Assembly: GCA_041653495.1 (NCBI GenBank)
Contig: JBAZFF010000001.1
Location: forward strand, 12,124-76,123
From: JBAZFF01 sp041653495
GTDB lineage: Bacteria > Patescibacteriota > Minisyncoccia > Minisyncoccales > RBG-13-42-11
Direction: 5' to 3'
Length of the DNA: 64,000 nt
A model generated the notes under the pieces. It did not search any database. It saw only the letters and a list, made by a program, of their open reading frames with translations, and was not told the origin of the DNA. Shown here one piece after another: positions 16,303-24,583 of the stretch. Position 1 is the first letter of the stretch; every line of letters begins with the position of its first letter. The position numbers and the translations under genes were made by a program.

Positions 16303-16318
16303 GACAGATTGTGAGAAA
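16303..16318 (+). repeat. Island repeat copy R9 (diverged, right end)
   Basis: GACAGATTGTGAGAAA, 12 of 16 consensus bases, followed by an A-run and a hairpin as in the other copies. It is the last copy seen. Confidence 0.55.
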
Positions 16319-16356
16319 AAATAAAAAGCGGTGAAAATATTCATCGCTTTTTATCC
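16319..16356. terminator. Bidirectional terminator
   Basis: AAAAAGCGGTGAA pairs with TTCATCGCTTTTT over an AATA loop; A-run on one side and T-run on the other serve both the doc remnant and the minus-strand gene fragment. Confidence 0.75.
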
Positions 16357-16363
16357 TCTTATA

Positions 16364-16976
16364 TTATAGATATTTGATTTGTTTCTTAATCGCCTTGAAT
16401 AAGTCGGAAACTATCTTTGATATATTCGCCAAATTAATCCCTACGTTGTTTAGTACGCTTTGGGGCGCCACGCTTATATTATACGTTATAGCATATGCGG
16501 TTTTCGGCTCATCCCCGACGACGGGGATCATCTTTGTCTCTACATTCATTGAGGAAGCAGAGTTATTAGTGAATATAAGGTAGATAACGCCGTCAGTAGC
16601 CATTCTTCTGCCGGGTTCCCCGCAGGCGAAATCCTCTCCCGTAGCAGCGTCTTTTATGGCAAGCCCGTCCTGGCAGGTTACTCTAAAGTCGAGAAAATCG
16701 GCATTTTTAACTTCCCAATTGAATTTCACATCTCCTTCATACAGAGAATCGGTCTTTGAATATCCGCTTATCCAAAATTTAGGCTTTGCCACCGGGGTGG
16801 TCGGAAGCGGTTCTGCAAGACAAGCTCCGTTGCTGCAGCCGTTTGGGCATTCATAGCCTATTGAAGTCAGATTCCCTTCCTCATTACAATAAACTTCGTT
16901 TAGTTGGCGATTCGTCAGGCTATTGGAACAGCAATCGTTTGCAATACTATAGCCCAAACTGGCATCAAACGCTTTC
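16364..16976 (-). pseudogene. C-terminal part of a secreted Cys-rich protein, fused to the obg 3' end
   Basis: The open frame has no ATG; the only possible start is a TTG at 16957, without a ribosome site, and the frame enters directly from the end of obg. It reads CCSNSLTNRQLNEVYCNEEG, then YECPNGCSNGACL, a Cys-rich module common in secreted proteins of Parcubacteria, then an Ig-like region and a basic tail. Such proteins normally begin with a signal peptide and a much longer ectodomain, which are missing here. I read it as the tail of a larger gene cut off by a rearrangement at the obg stop codon. Confidence 0.6.
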
Positions 16977-17936
16977 TTTCTGCTTTATTATTTCTCTTAA
17001 CACTTCTTCCACCTTCTTTAAGCTCTTTTCGTCTATTATGGAAACGGGTAGCACTTTCTTCCCCGTCTTTTCCAAGAGAGCCACTTTCTTTTCAATGTCT
17101 TTCTCAGGAATCAAGTCTGCCTTGGCTAAAAGAATGTATTCGGGCTTTAATAAGAGTTCTTTATTATGGGTCTCAAGCTCTTTTCTGATAACTTTATAAT
17201 CTTCCAGGGGATCTGCAGAGTCGGCCGAGATAAAATGAAAGATGGTCTTGGTCCTTTCAATGTGCCTCAAAAACTTAATACCCAAACCCTTGCCCAAGGA
17301 AGCTCCCTCGATAAGCCCGGGGATGTCAGCTAGAATCAGCCCGTAATAAGACCCCAAATTGGGATCCAGAGTAGTAAAAGGATAATTAGCCACTTTGCTG
17401 TTGGCCTTGGTAAGCTCGTTCAGTAAGCTGGATTTCCCGACATTCGGAAAACCGACGAATCCTACATCGGCTATCATCTTTAATTCTAATCTCAGTTCGT
17501 ATTCCTCCCCGAAACCGCCTTCTTTGAATTCCTGCGGACTCGTATTGGTGGAAGACCTGAATTTGAAGTTTCCCCTGCCGCCGTTGCCTCCCTTGGCCGC
17601 CAGCAATCTCTGCCCCACGGAAATTATTTCCGAATCTTCCTTCAAGGACAAATTATGGATGACCGTTCCCACGGGTATTCTCAATATTAGGTCCCTTCCG
17701 TCTGCTCCGTCATGATTCTTCCCTTTGCCGTTCTCTCCGTCTTCAGCGGACAGCTCTTTCTTGTAAAGGAATTGGTTTAAAGTGCTTAAGTCGGAAACTC
17801 CTTCAAAATAAATATCCCCTCCTTTGCCTCCGTCTCCGCCGGTGGCTCCGAGAGACATTTTAACCTTGCTGAAAGCCACGGCTCCCCTGCCGCCGTTCCC
17901 GGACTTTACTTTGATTTTAATGTCGTCAACTATCAT
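16965..17936 (-). CDS. obg: GTPase Obg
   Basis: 323 aa. The glycine-rich Obg fold fills residues 1-157 (GNGGRGAV, GGDGGKGGD, GGNGGRGN). The G domain follows: P-loop GFPNVGKSS (162-170), a TTLDP switch I, DIPGLIEGAS (G3) and AKADL (G4). It lacks the variable C-terminal OCT domain, which is common. Obg is an essential ribosome-associated GTPase linked to 50S assembly and stress signalling. In many bacteria obg sits beside rplU-rpmA; here rpmA is 20 kb away. Confidence 0.97.
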   Translation of the reverse strand: MIVDDIKIKVKSGNGGRGAVAFSKVKMSLGATGGDGGKGGDIYFEGVSDLSTLNQFLYKKELSAEDGENGKGKNHDGADGRDLILRIPVGTVIHNLSLKEDSEIISVGQRLLAAKGGNGGRGNFKFRSSTNTSPQEFKEGGFGEEYELRLELKMIADVGFVGFPNVGKSSLLNELTKANSKVANYPFTTLDPNLGSYYGLILADIPGLIEGASLGKGLGIKFLRHIERTKTIFHFISADSADPLEDYKVIRKELETHNKELLLKPEYILLAKADLIPEKDIEKKVALLEKTGKKVLPVSIIDEKSLKKVEEVLREIIKQKESV

Positions 17937-18020
17937 ATTCTCGGGCTGTCTTGTAATACCTTATTATAGCTTTATTGCGGACATATTGATACTTACGCAT
18001 TCTGCCACACGCTAATATAA

Positions 18021-18049
18021 AGCCCCGATAAATACATATCATCGGGGCT
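18021..18049 (-). terminator. Intrinsic terminator of the 87-aa gene
   Basis: AGCCCCGAT pairs with ATCGGGGCT across a short loop; T-rich tail on the minus strand. The stem begins at the stop codon. Confidence 0.7.
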
Positions 18050-18311
18050 AGTTCCCATCCTCCTCGGATTTGAAGTGGCCTACTTTCTTCTGCCATAAAG
18101 GTTTCTTTACATCCAGCATCTTTGCGATGAATCTTAACAGCCTTATATTTTCCCCCTCAATTTTCACGTTAAGAGGAGAAACTCTGGAGACTTTTAACCT
18201 GTAATAAGGCGCTCTCTTTTCAACCAGCTCTAAAAACTCAGCAGCCGGTATCTCGTCATCGTCTTTGTCTGTTATTGAAAGATCAACGATCCTGAATTCT
18301 TCGTTCTCCAT
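18048..18311 (-). CDS. Hypothetical protein, 87 aa
   Basis: Not recognised. Small, charged, soluble; an acidic N-terminus (TDKDDDEIPAAEFLELVEKR) and a basic central part. A clear AAAGGAGG ribosome site supports the ATG. It has its own terminator. Nothing indicates function. Confidence 0.7.
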   Translation of the reverse strand: MENEEFRIVDLSITDKDDDEIPAAEFLELVEKRAPYYRLKVSRVSPLNVKIEGENIRLLRFIAKMLDVKKPLWQKKVGHFKSEEDGN

Positions 18312-18370
18312 CTGGCACCTCCTTTCATATATAAGTTACGCCCGAACGGAAAAAGAATCAAATTCTAAAA

Positions 18371-18403
18371 TAAAATGTCTCCAGTGTGGTAGGCCACCGA
18401 AGA
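18371..18403 (-). terminator. Intrinsic terminator downstream of the Nudix gene
   Basis: Minus strand GTCTTC-GGTGG-CCTA-CCACACT-GGAGAC hairpin followed by ATTTTATTTT. The rest of 18312-18478 holds no gene. Confidence 0.55.
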
Positions 18404-18478
18404 CTTCAAATAAAGAAAGAAAATACTTTAAGGAGGAATGACTGACGAAAGGTTTACCAGCCTACCCTGATAAATACA

Positions 18479-18997
18479 TTAGAGAAACAATCTGTTAAAG
18501 CATCTTACCTCTTTTACCTCTACGTCGCCAATGAGAGTCTTTTGGAAAGGGCCGTATGAAGCCTTGACCTGGATCCTCTTTCCCTCCAGGACCAGCGGCA
18601 ACCAGGTCTTGTCTGCCAGCATAAGGTTGTCCGGCAGATTATTGAAATCAAACCAAGCAGGGTCAGCCATTTCATCTGTTTCTGACGGCTCCCCTTCCCA
18701 TTTATAAAGGAAGAAAACATGGACCCGGCAGACAAAGGTCTTCCCTTCCGCAGTGGCATTGTGAAAATCTATTACAGCCACCTTAGAAAGATCCTTTGGT
18801 TTTGCCTTTACTCCCCCGCTCTCTTCTCTCAGCTCCCTTATGGCTGCTTCACTGGGGTTCTCGCGGAACTCTATCCCTCCGCCGTACCCGTTATAGCAGC
18901 CCTTGCCGATCTTCTTGGTCTTTAAAGCAAGCAGCACTTTACTATCTCTTATTAAATAGCAAAGCGTCGCGTTAAGCAGAACTTTTTCTTTTTCCAT
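18479..18997 (-). CDS. Nudix hydrolase (MTH1/MutT-like)
   Basis: 172 aa. A complete Nudix box (G-x5-E-x7-REL-x-EE-x-G) lies at residues 40-61: GGIEFRENPSEAAIRELREE followed by SGG. The preceding KKIGKGCYNGYGGGIE resembles the substrate loop of MTH1-type 8-oxo-dGTP hydrolases, so nucleotide-pool sanitation is the best guess. Single-gene unit with AGAAGGAGG ribosome site. Confidence 0.88.
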   Translation of the reverse strand: MEKEKVLLNATLCYLIRDSKVLLALKTKKIGKGCYNGYGGGIEFRENPSEAAIRELREESGGVKAKPKDLSKVAVIDFHNATAEGKTFVCRVHVFFLYKWEGEPSETDEMADPAWFDFNNLPDNLMLADKTWLPLVLEGKRIQVKASYGPFQKTLIGDVEVKEVRCFNRLFL

Positions 18998-19103
18998 AAG
19001 AACCTCCTTCTAACTGCCTTAAATCTATAACTAATTAATAAAAAATCAAGAGAGTGTCAATCCTAAAGTTTCCGCTCATTCAGCAATTCCCAAACAAATA
19101 AAA

Positions 19104-19126
19104 AGGCCGTTTTCGTAGAACGGCCT
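19104..19126 (-). terminator. Intrinsic terminator of the primase-like operon
   Basis: AGGCCGTT/AACGGCCT stem, then TTTTTATTTG on the minus strand. Confidence 0.85.
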
Positions 19127-19142
19127 CGCTTTGAAATTGCAC

Positions 19143-19760
19143 TTACAGCGGTGATCCTATTAAAGCCTCCACCTTTGGAAGCACTGGCCGCAAATCGCAG
19201 AATGATACTCTTAACGACGAGTAGCCATTTATCAGTTGATAAGCAATGTACCTGCCGTCGCAGAGTTCCGATAATCCGCAATATCCCATAAATTCTTCCC
19301 ATTCCCTTTGGTCTATCAATGAAACCCCGTAGAAATGGAAAGACCTTCCCGAGGAAAGAATGGCTCCTCTGTATCCCTTGTGCTTGAAGAAATATATTGC
19401 ATCAGCCAGAAGCTTTTCTCTGTCCTCTTTCTGAGCCAGATCCATCATCGGGATGTGAAGTATTCTATTTTTCTCAACGCGGACTTCAGACATTATAGCC
19501 AGGACCGTCCCCGGTTCCAGATGGTCTATTATGTGAAGAATCTGACTAGCTGAGATAACATCTTTTCTCCTCATCTGAATGATTCTCCCCTTGGTCTCCT
19601 TGGGATTATCGTTGCGGAGTAGACGCGTGAGAGATTGCCCTTCGGGCAACTCGATCACGTTTTCCTTGGGCGTATAGACATAGAAGCTCAAGGCCTGGAT
19701 GGCAGTGTTCTTTTCCACTATTTCAGCTATCACGTTAATGATGTCCATCCCTACTTCCAT
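19143..19760 (-). CDS. Hypothetical protein, possible primase-like (AEP) fold, 205 aa
   Basis: Not firmly recognised. The segment GAILSSGRSFHFYGVSLI followed about 40 residues later by LRVSFCDLRP resembles the SGRGFH and LRVS motifs of archaeo-eukaryotic primase (AEP) proteins, and the acidic DLAQKEDREK lies before it. Key catalytic Asp pairs are not obvious, so activity is uncertain. It lies 4 bp after the zinc-ribbon gene and shares its terminator, so the two probably work together. Confidence 0.55.
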   Translation of the reverse strand: MEVGMDIINVIAEIVEKNTAIQALSFYVYTPKENVIELPEGQSLTRLLRNDNPKETKGRIIQMRRKDVISASQILHIIDHLEPGTVLAIMSEVRVEKNRILHIPMMDLAQKEDREKLLADAIYFFKHKGYRGAILSSGRSFHFYGVSLIDQREWEEFMGYCGLSELCDGRYIAYQLINGYSSLRVSFCDLRPVLPKVEALIGSPL

Positions 19761-19764
19761 TGAA

Positions 19765-20367
19765 TTATTCCTCCCTTATTTCTTTCTTCTTTACTCCTTG
19801 GCTCCTTACCGTTTTCCGGAAGGATTCCAACAGATCTCTTGAAGCTTCCAGGCTGAGGGGCGGCAACCCCTCAATAAATCTTTCAAAGATGTTCATCCAG
19901 AAAAGTTCGGATGCTTTTCCCCAGGTCATTATCTCGAAGTGCGCATCGTAATTGTGCCAAGCAGCCCTGCATTTTAAACAAAGGCAGGTCTTTGACGCCT
20001 CTTCCTTCGTCTTTGGCTGCCTGATAGCGAATTCGGCTTTCCCCCCGCATTTTATACAAGGAAGATTATAAGAAGCTATCTTCTTATCTGGCGTAAAGTC
20101 AGAAGCCTCACACGGTCCTTCAGCTTTAGCTTTTATCTTTTGGGCCTGCGAGAGGATTTTTTGCACCCAGTCGCTAGGAATCAAATTCTTCTTAAGGGCT
20201 TGATCAAGGGTATATTTATGACCCCGGGGGCAATGGAATATAACTGATTCCAAGCTCACAATCTCACTGTTTGTGTTCACGTAAGACTTAAAGCTGGCTA
20301 TAGGCCATGTTTCTCCCTTTATACACTTCATATTCATTTCTATAGTCATATCTTCCTCCTGAGACAT
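19765..20367 (-). CDS. Zinc-ribbon protein of unknown function, 200 aa
   Basis: Not recognised. Three cysteine clusters suggest zinc binding: HCPRGHKYTLDQAL, LPCIKCGGKAEF (CxxC) and CLCLKCRAAWH (CxxC). The remainder is alpha-helical and basic, ending in KKKEIREE. ATG at 20367 has a GAGGAAG ribosome site. It is followed after 4 bp by the primase-like gene; the pair could bind nucleic acid. Confidence 0.65.
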   Translation of the reverse strand: MSQEEDMTIEMNMKCIKGETWPIASFKSYVNTNSEIVSLESVIFHCPRGHKYTLDQALKKNLIPSDWVQKILSQAQKIKAKAEGPCEASDFTPDKKIASYNLPCIKCGGKAEFAIRQPKTKEEASKTCLCLKCRAAWHNYDAHFEIMTWGKASELFWMNIFERFIEGLPPLSLEASRDLLESFRKTVRSQGVKKKEIREE

Positions 20368-20534
20368 TATTCTCTATATATAGTTCTAAAGGAACCAGAT
20401 TTGTGAATAGTCTACTCTAAAACAATCGCCGCTAAAGTCAATAGAAGATGCCTATCTTTATAATCTGCCTTCCACGACCATAAGTGAGAACTCTTTTGGC
20501 CCTTGCTGGCTTAAGATCTTTCGTTCAATTAAAA

Positions 20535-20565
20535 AAGGCTGAACCGCATAACGATTCAGCCTTTC
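20535..20565 (-). terminator. Intrinsic terminator of the phosphatase gene
   Basis: AAAGGCTGAA (20535-20544) and TTCAGCCTTT (20556-20565), 10-bp perfect stem, then TTTTTTAATTG. Confidence 0.85.
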
Positions 20566-20581
20566 ATAGTTAAAGTACAAT

Positions 20582-21412
20582 TTAGAATTCCAGCTCCATA
20601 GCCGTAGCCTCAGGATAGTCTATGTGGCTCCTGAGCCTTTCTCTTCCGGAAGTCTTCCGGGAAGATTTGAGAACAGAGTATAGTCCCCCCTTCCGATGAA
20701 GCTTGAGGACTTTCTTGGCCATATATTCCGGATCTTCGGTCCAGGAAAATCGGACGAATCCGTCGGAAAAAATGATTAACCTTTTGATCCTGCTGGTCTC
20801 AAGGCTGAAGGTTGCGGCTACCTTCTCGAAATCATCTTCTCCGTTGATCAGGGCGTAAGTGCTATTCACGTTTTGTTTACGCTCTCTGGCAAGAATCGGG
20901 AATAATTCCTTCCACATTTCCTGCCGATTTCCCCTGTGCTCTTTCATCAACGAGCTTATGATATTTCTCAACCTCTGCTCGTAATCAAATGTCTGGCTCG
21001 GAGTCGCTCCGCATTCTCCGTCTTTCATTTCCCAAACACAGAGGCAATCTGCTCCCTGGATTATCTCGGTATTTAAGTCCCCGATTCTTAGCGCCACAAA
21101 TGCCGCAGAAAGCTTATGCCCCGGTCCGAGCAAGGTATATTCGCTTCCCTGGCAGACCTTTAGGGCAAGATTTGCCTTCTTTAACACATTCAGCAGCGAT
21201 TCTTTCTCCTCCGCCCTCTCAAAAGTCTTCCTGAGTATCTCGGAAGCTAACTGGCCTCCAGTTCTTCCTTTAAATGTTCTCGGAACGTCCGTATATAATC
21301 CGCTGACGCCGTCAAACACTCCGGCAAATGGAAACCTGAAGATATGCCCGTCTTCTGCTATTTTCGCGCTTCCCTGACAATATAAATGGCTTTCCCTTAC
21401 TGAAATTCCCAC
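20582..21412 (-). CDS. PP2C-like protein phosphatase
   Basis: 276 aa. FAGVFDGVSG near residue 30 matches the VxDGxGG metal motif, IIFSDGFVRF the SDGL motif, and IDYPEATAMELEF near the C-terminus the D(D)xTA motif. These Asp residues bind two metal ions in PP2C/PPM phosphatases, which remove phosphate from Ser/Thr. The match is loose and the first glycines differ, so substrate range is open; no kinase gene is nearby. Own promoter (TTGACT, 17 bp, TAGAGT) and terminator. Confidence 0.75.
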   Translation of the reverse strand: MGISVRESHLYCQGSAKIAEDGHIFRFPFAGVFDGVSGLYTDVPRTFKGRTGGQLASEILRKTFERAEEKESLLNVLKKANLALKVCQGSEYTLLGPGHKLSAAFVALRIGDLNTEIIQGADCLCVWEMKDGECGATPSQTFDYEQRLRNIISSLMKEHRGNRQEMWKELFPILARERKQNVNSTYALINGEDDFEKVAATFSLETSRIKRLIIFSDGFVRFSWTEDPEYMAKKVLKLHRKGGLYSVLKSSRKTSGRERLRSHIDYPEATAMELEF

Positions 21413-21449
21413 AGAACACTGCTCCTCTCTTTGAAAATCATTCTATCGC

Positions 21450-21486
21450 ACAATTACTCTAAACTGTTTTAATCCGAAAGTCAAGC
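21450..21486 (-). promoter_or_regulatory. Promoter of the phosphatase gene
   Basis: Minus strand TTGACT, 17-bp spacer, TAGAGT. The zinc-ribbon gene at 20367 has a similar TTGACT...TAGAGT upstream, so the two units may share regulation. Confidence 0.55.
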
Positions 21487-21504
21487 TGTGTTTATAGCTC
21501 CAAC

Positions 21505-21532
21505 CAAACAAAAAACCAGCCTAGCGGCCGGC
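21505..21532 (-). terminator. Intrinsic terminator of the helicase gene
   Basis: Minus-strand AGCC...GGCTGG hairpin with TTTTTTG tail, straight after the helicase stop codon. Confidence 0.65.
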
Positions 21533-21533
21533 T

Positions 21534-22712
21534 TTATCTTCTTCTCCTGCTGTGATAGACCATCCTCGGTTTCGCAAACTGCCTGCCAAGGCCCGGAATC
21601 GTAGACACATTCAGTTTCTTTTTTATAAGCCATTCTATAGCTCTAAGCTCAGCCTGTTCCGATGGCATGACGAAAGAGATGGCTATGCCTTTATTTCCTG
21701 CCCGAGCGGTTCTTCCTATTCGGTGGACGTAATCTTCCGCCTGGGAAGGCAAGTCGTAATTGATGACCACTTCTATCCCGGCCACGTCTATCCCCCTGGC
21801 CATTATATCCGTTGCGACAAGGACTTTATATTTTCCTGATTTAAAGCCGTCCAGAGCCATTTTCCTCTGGCCGAAAGTCCTGTCTGAATGCATTTCCGCC
21901 GCCTGGTACCCCATTTGAGATATTGCCTTTGCAACCTTGTGGGCTCCGTATCTGGTTCTGGCAAAAACCAAGGCTGATCCCGCATGCCTTGACAATATCT
22001 TTTCCAGCAGTATGATCTTTTCTTCCTTTGAAACTATAAAAATATCCTGGGATACGGTTTCAACCGTCGTCCCGGCCGGAGCTATCTCAATCCTGACGGG
22101 AAGCTTCATTTCGGCAGAAGCGATTTTCATGACGTCGGAAGACAGAGTGGCGGAAAAAAGCATCGTCTGCCTTTCTTTCGGAACAACTTTTAGAATTTCC
22201 TTTATCTGGGGCAAAAAGCCCATGTCCAACATGCGGTCAGCTTCGTCTAAGACAAGGATGTTCACCTTAGAAAGACTGGCCGTCCTTTGGTGCAAATGGT
22301 CTATCAGCCTTCCGGGCGTTGCGACAATAATGTCGGGATTCCTGCGAAGATCTGATATTTGGGGCCTGATGGGGACACCCCCTATCAAGACTGCCGTCTT
22401 TAAGCCGATGGTATTCCCCAGCCTGTGAAGCTGGAGGTCTGTCTGCATGGCCAACTCCCTGGTCGGAGAAAGAACCAATCCCATGCCCTTGGTCTGGGCC
22501 AGGCGCTGGATCATCGGTATTCCGAAAGCCAGGGTCTTTCCTGTCCCTGTTTGAGCGACTCCCACTATGTCTTTCCCCTCAATAGCGACTGCGATTGACT
22601 GGTGCTGGATGGGAGTGGGCTTTACATAAGAAAGCTTTCTCAATATCTCAAGCATGCCGGGAGCTATCCCTAATCCGTAAAATGTTAAATCTTCTTTTTT
22701 ATTATTATCCAT
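21534..22712 (-). CDS. DEAD-box RNA helicase (RhlE-type)
   Basis: 392 aa with all core motifs: Q motif region PTPIQHQSIA, AQTGTGKT (I), PTRELAMQ (Ia), TPGRLIDH (Ib), DEAD (II), SATL (III), ATDIMARGIDV (V) and HRIGRTAR (VI). There is only a short basic tail (MVYHSRRRR) and no long C-terminal extension. These enzymes unwind short RNA duplexes in ribosome assembly and mRNA turnover, often in the cold. It lies 3 bp after typA and close to a cold-shock protein gene, which fits a cold-adaptation cluster. Confidence 0.95.
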   Translation of the reverse strand: MDNNKKEDLTFYGLGIAPGMLEILRKLSYVKPTPIQHQSIAVAIEGKDIVGVAQTGTGKTLAFGIPMIQRLAQTKGMGLVLSPTRELAMQTDLQLHRLGNTIGLKTAVLIGGVPIRPQISDLRRNPDIIVATPGRLIDHLHQRTASLSKVNILVLDEADRMLDMGFLPQIKEILKVVPKERQTMLFSATLSSDVMKIASAEMKLPVRIEIAPAGTTVETVSQDIFIVSKEEKIILLEKILSRHAGSALVFARTRYGAHKVAKAISQMGYQAAEMHSDRTFGQRKMALDGFKSGKYKVLVATDIMARGIDVAGIEVVINYDLPSQAEDYVHRIGRTARAGNKGIAISFVMPSEQAELRAIEWLIKKKLNVSTIPGLGRQFAKPRMVYHSRRRR

Positions 22713-22715
22713 ATA

Positions 22716-24500
22716 TTATTCTCTCCTTGCCTTTGATCTCTCGTTCTCTGCCAAATATTTCTTCCTGAGCCTTACGGACTTTGGAGTCACCTCCAAATAC
22801 TCATCTTTGTCCATAACCTCCAATCCGCTTTCAATAGAAAGCGTTCTCGGAGGCGTAAGCTTAATAGCGTCATCCGAACCGGCAGCTCTCATGTTGGTCA
22901 AGTGCTTGCCGCGAATCGGATTCACGACCATCTGGACTCCTTTGGAGGTATCTCCTATTACCATGCCTTCGTAAACTTCAATATTGGCTCCGACATACAG
23001 ATTCCCCCTGAGCTGCAGATTATCCAGAGACCAAGCGAGAGTCTTTCCGGTAAATCCGGAAATCATGGAGCCTGCCTGCCTGTGTTCTATTTCTCCCACA
23101 TGGGGGCGATAGCCTATAACCCTGGTAGACAGTATTCCCTCTCCTTTAGTATCCATAATAAACTGGTTCCTGTATCCGAATAATCCCCTGGTCGGTCCTT
23201 CAAAACTCATTACAGCCCTTCCTCCTTCCAGTTTCATCTGCAGCATCTGGGCCGCCCTCATGCCAAGCCTTTCAATAACTATCCCTTGGCATTCCTCCGG
23301 AACATCGGCAATAATCTCTTCAAAAGGCTCGTGGTCCTTCCCGTCAATCTTCTTGATAATAACCTGGGGTTGGGAAACCTGAAGCTCGTATCCCTCCCTT
23401 CTCATGTTCTCAATCAGAATGGCAATATGCAGTTCCCCCCTGCCCCTGACGACAAACCTGTCGGCAGACTGGGAAAAATCTATTTTCAATCCGACATTGA
23501 CTTCAAGCTCTTTCTCCAGCCTCTCCCTAAGATGCCTGCTTGTCACGTACTTTCCTTCCTTTCCGGCGAAAGGAGAATCATTCACCAGGAAATTCAATTC
23601 TATCGTCGGTTCGTCCACGGAAATGTCCTCCAGCAAGGGCTCTTCTAGAAGCTTAGATAGCGTATCTCCTATGTAGACGTCGGGCAATCCTGCAATCATG
23701 GCAATGTCCCCGGCAGAAATGCTTTCCGCCTCTTTCCTGTGCACGCCCTCGAAAGTAAACAATTTAGTAATCTTATAGCTCTTGCTCTCGCCCGAATGCT
23801 TTTTCAAATAAACAGCATCTCCTAATTTTGTCGTCCCCTTGTAAACCCTGACTATTGCCATCCTGCCCAAAAAGTTATCATAGGCCAGATTGAAGGCCTG
23901 GGCGGAGAACGGCTGTTCAATGTCTTTTGAAGCGACGGGAACGTGCTTTAAGACCATGTCTAAAACAGGAGTTATGTCCTTTGCTTCGTCCGATAAATTA
24001 TTCTTAGCTAATCCGTCCCTGGCTATTGCATATACCACGGGGAAATCCAATTGCTTGTTGTCTGCCCCCAGTTCAGCAAACAGCTCAAAAACCTCTTCAT
24101 GAACCCTGTTCGGGTCGGCAGCGGGCTTGTCTATCTTGTTTATGATCAATATCGGCCTCAACCCCAATTCCAAAGACTTCTTCAAAACAAACCTCGTTTG
24201 GGGCATCGGCCCTTCCTGGGCGTCCACTACCAGCAAAACAGAATCAATTGACTTTAGGACCCTTTCCACTTCCGAACCGAAATCGGCGTGTCCCGGAGTA
24301 TCCACGATATTGATTTTCGTCCCCTTGTAGAAAACAGTGGCATTCTTTGAATATATGGTAATGCCGCGCTCTTTTTCGAGTGCGTTTGAATCCATGCTCT
24401 CTCCGGTTTCCATCGCTCCCGTATATCTCAAGATGGCGTCCGTAAGCATTGTTTTACCATGGTCTACATGGGCTATTATTGCTATGTTTCTGATCTCCAT
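22716..24500 (-). CDS. typA: Ribosome-associated GTPase TypA/BipA
   Basis: 594 aa from the ATG at 24498-24500 (MEIRNIAIIAHVDHGKT); an upstream TTG lies inside a terminator-like hairpin and is not a credible start. Motifs: AHVDHGKT (G1), ERGITI, DTPGHADF (G3), NKIDKP (G4), then EF-G-like domains and the BipA C-terminal domain with RGKHLTNMRA. BipA binds the ribosome and helps 50S assembly at low temperature. The helicase gene follows after 3 bp. Confidence 0.97.
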   Translation of the reverse strand: MEIRNIAIIAHVDHGKTMLTDAILRYTGAMETGESMDSNALEKERGITIYSKNATVFYKGTKINIVDTPGHADFGSEVERVLKSIDSVLLVVDAQEGPMPQTRFVLKKSLELGLRPILIINKIDKPAADPNRVHEEVFELFAELGADNKQLDFPVVYAIARDGLAKNNLSDEAKDITPVLDMVLKHVPVASKDIEQPFSAQAFNLAYDNFLGRMAIVRVYKGTTKLGDAVYLKKHSGESKSYKITKLFTFEGVHRKEAESISAGDIAMIAGLPDVYIGDTLSKLLEEPLLEDISVDEPTIELNFLVNDSPFAGKEGKYVTSRHLRERLEKELEVNVGLKIDFSQSADRFVVRGRGELHIAILIENMRREGYELQVSQPQVIIKKIDGKDHEPFEEIIADVPEECQGIVIERLGMRAAQMLQMKLEGGRAVMSFEGPTRGLFGYRNQFIMDTKGEGILSTRVIGYRPHVGEIEHRQAGSMISGFTGKTLAWSLDNLQLRGNLYVGANIEVYEGMVIGDTSKGVQMVVNPIRGKHLTNMRAAGSDDAIKLTPPRTLSIESGLEVMDKDEYLEVTPKSVRLRKKYLAENERSKARRE

Positions 24501-24536
24501 ATAAATAAAAAATCTTCTCGGCAACGCAAGAAGATT
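24501..24536 (-). terminator. Terminator-like hairpin in the typA leader (possible attenuator)
   Basis: Minus-strand AATCTTCT (24529-24536) pairs with AGAAGATT (24511-24518) across a 10-base loop, followed by TTTTATTTAT ending right at the typA ATG. It lies within a leader of about 77 nt, so it could switch typA transcription. Confidence 0.65.
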
Positions 24537-24583
24537 GCATAAATAAGTAAGAATTTATCTCTCTGCGGTCGCTTGATTCGTTT

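Noticed and set aside
7154..16318. Repeats as integron attC or Xer dif sites
   Set aside because: No GTTRRRY/RYYYAAC core and no paired 11-bp Xer arms with a 6-bp centre. The TTATG-N3-CATAA symmetry of R7 and R8 has the opposite polarity to dif. An unknown recombination site remains possible.
7154..16318. Repeats as a CRISPR array
   Set aside because: Spacing ranges from 0.3 to 2.3 kb with genes between, and no cas genes are present.
24501..24524. TTG start 24 bp upstream for typA
   Set aside because: The codons lie in the terminator-like stem and T-run; the ATG at 24500 matches the usual TypA N-terminus.
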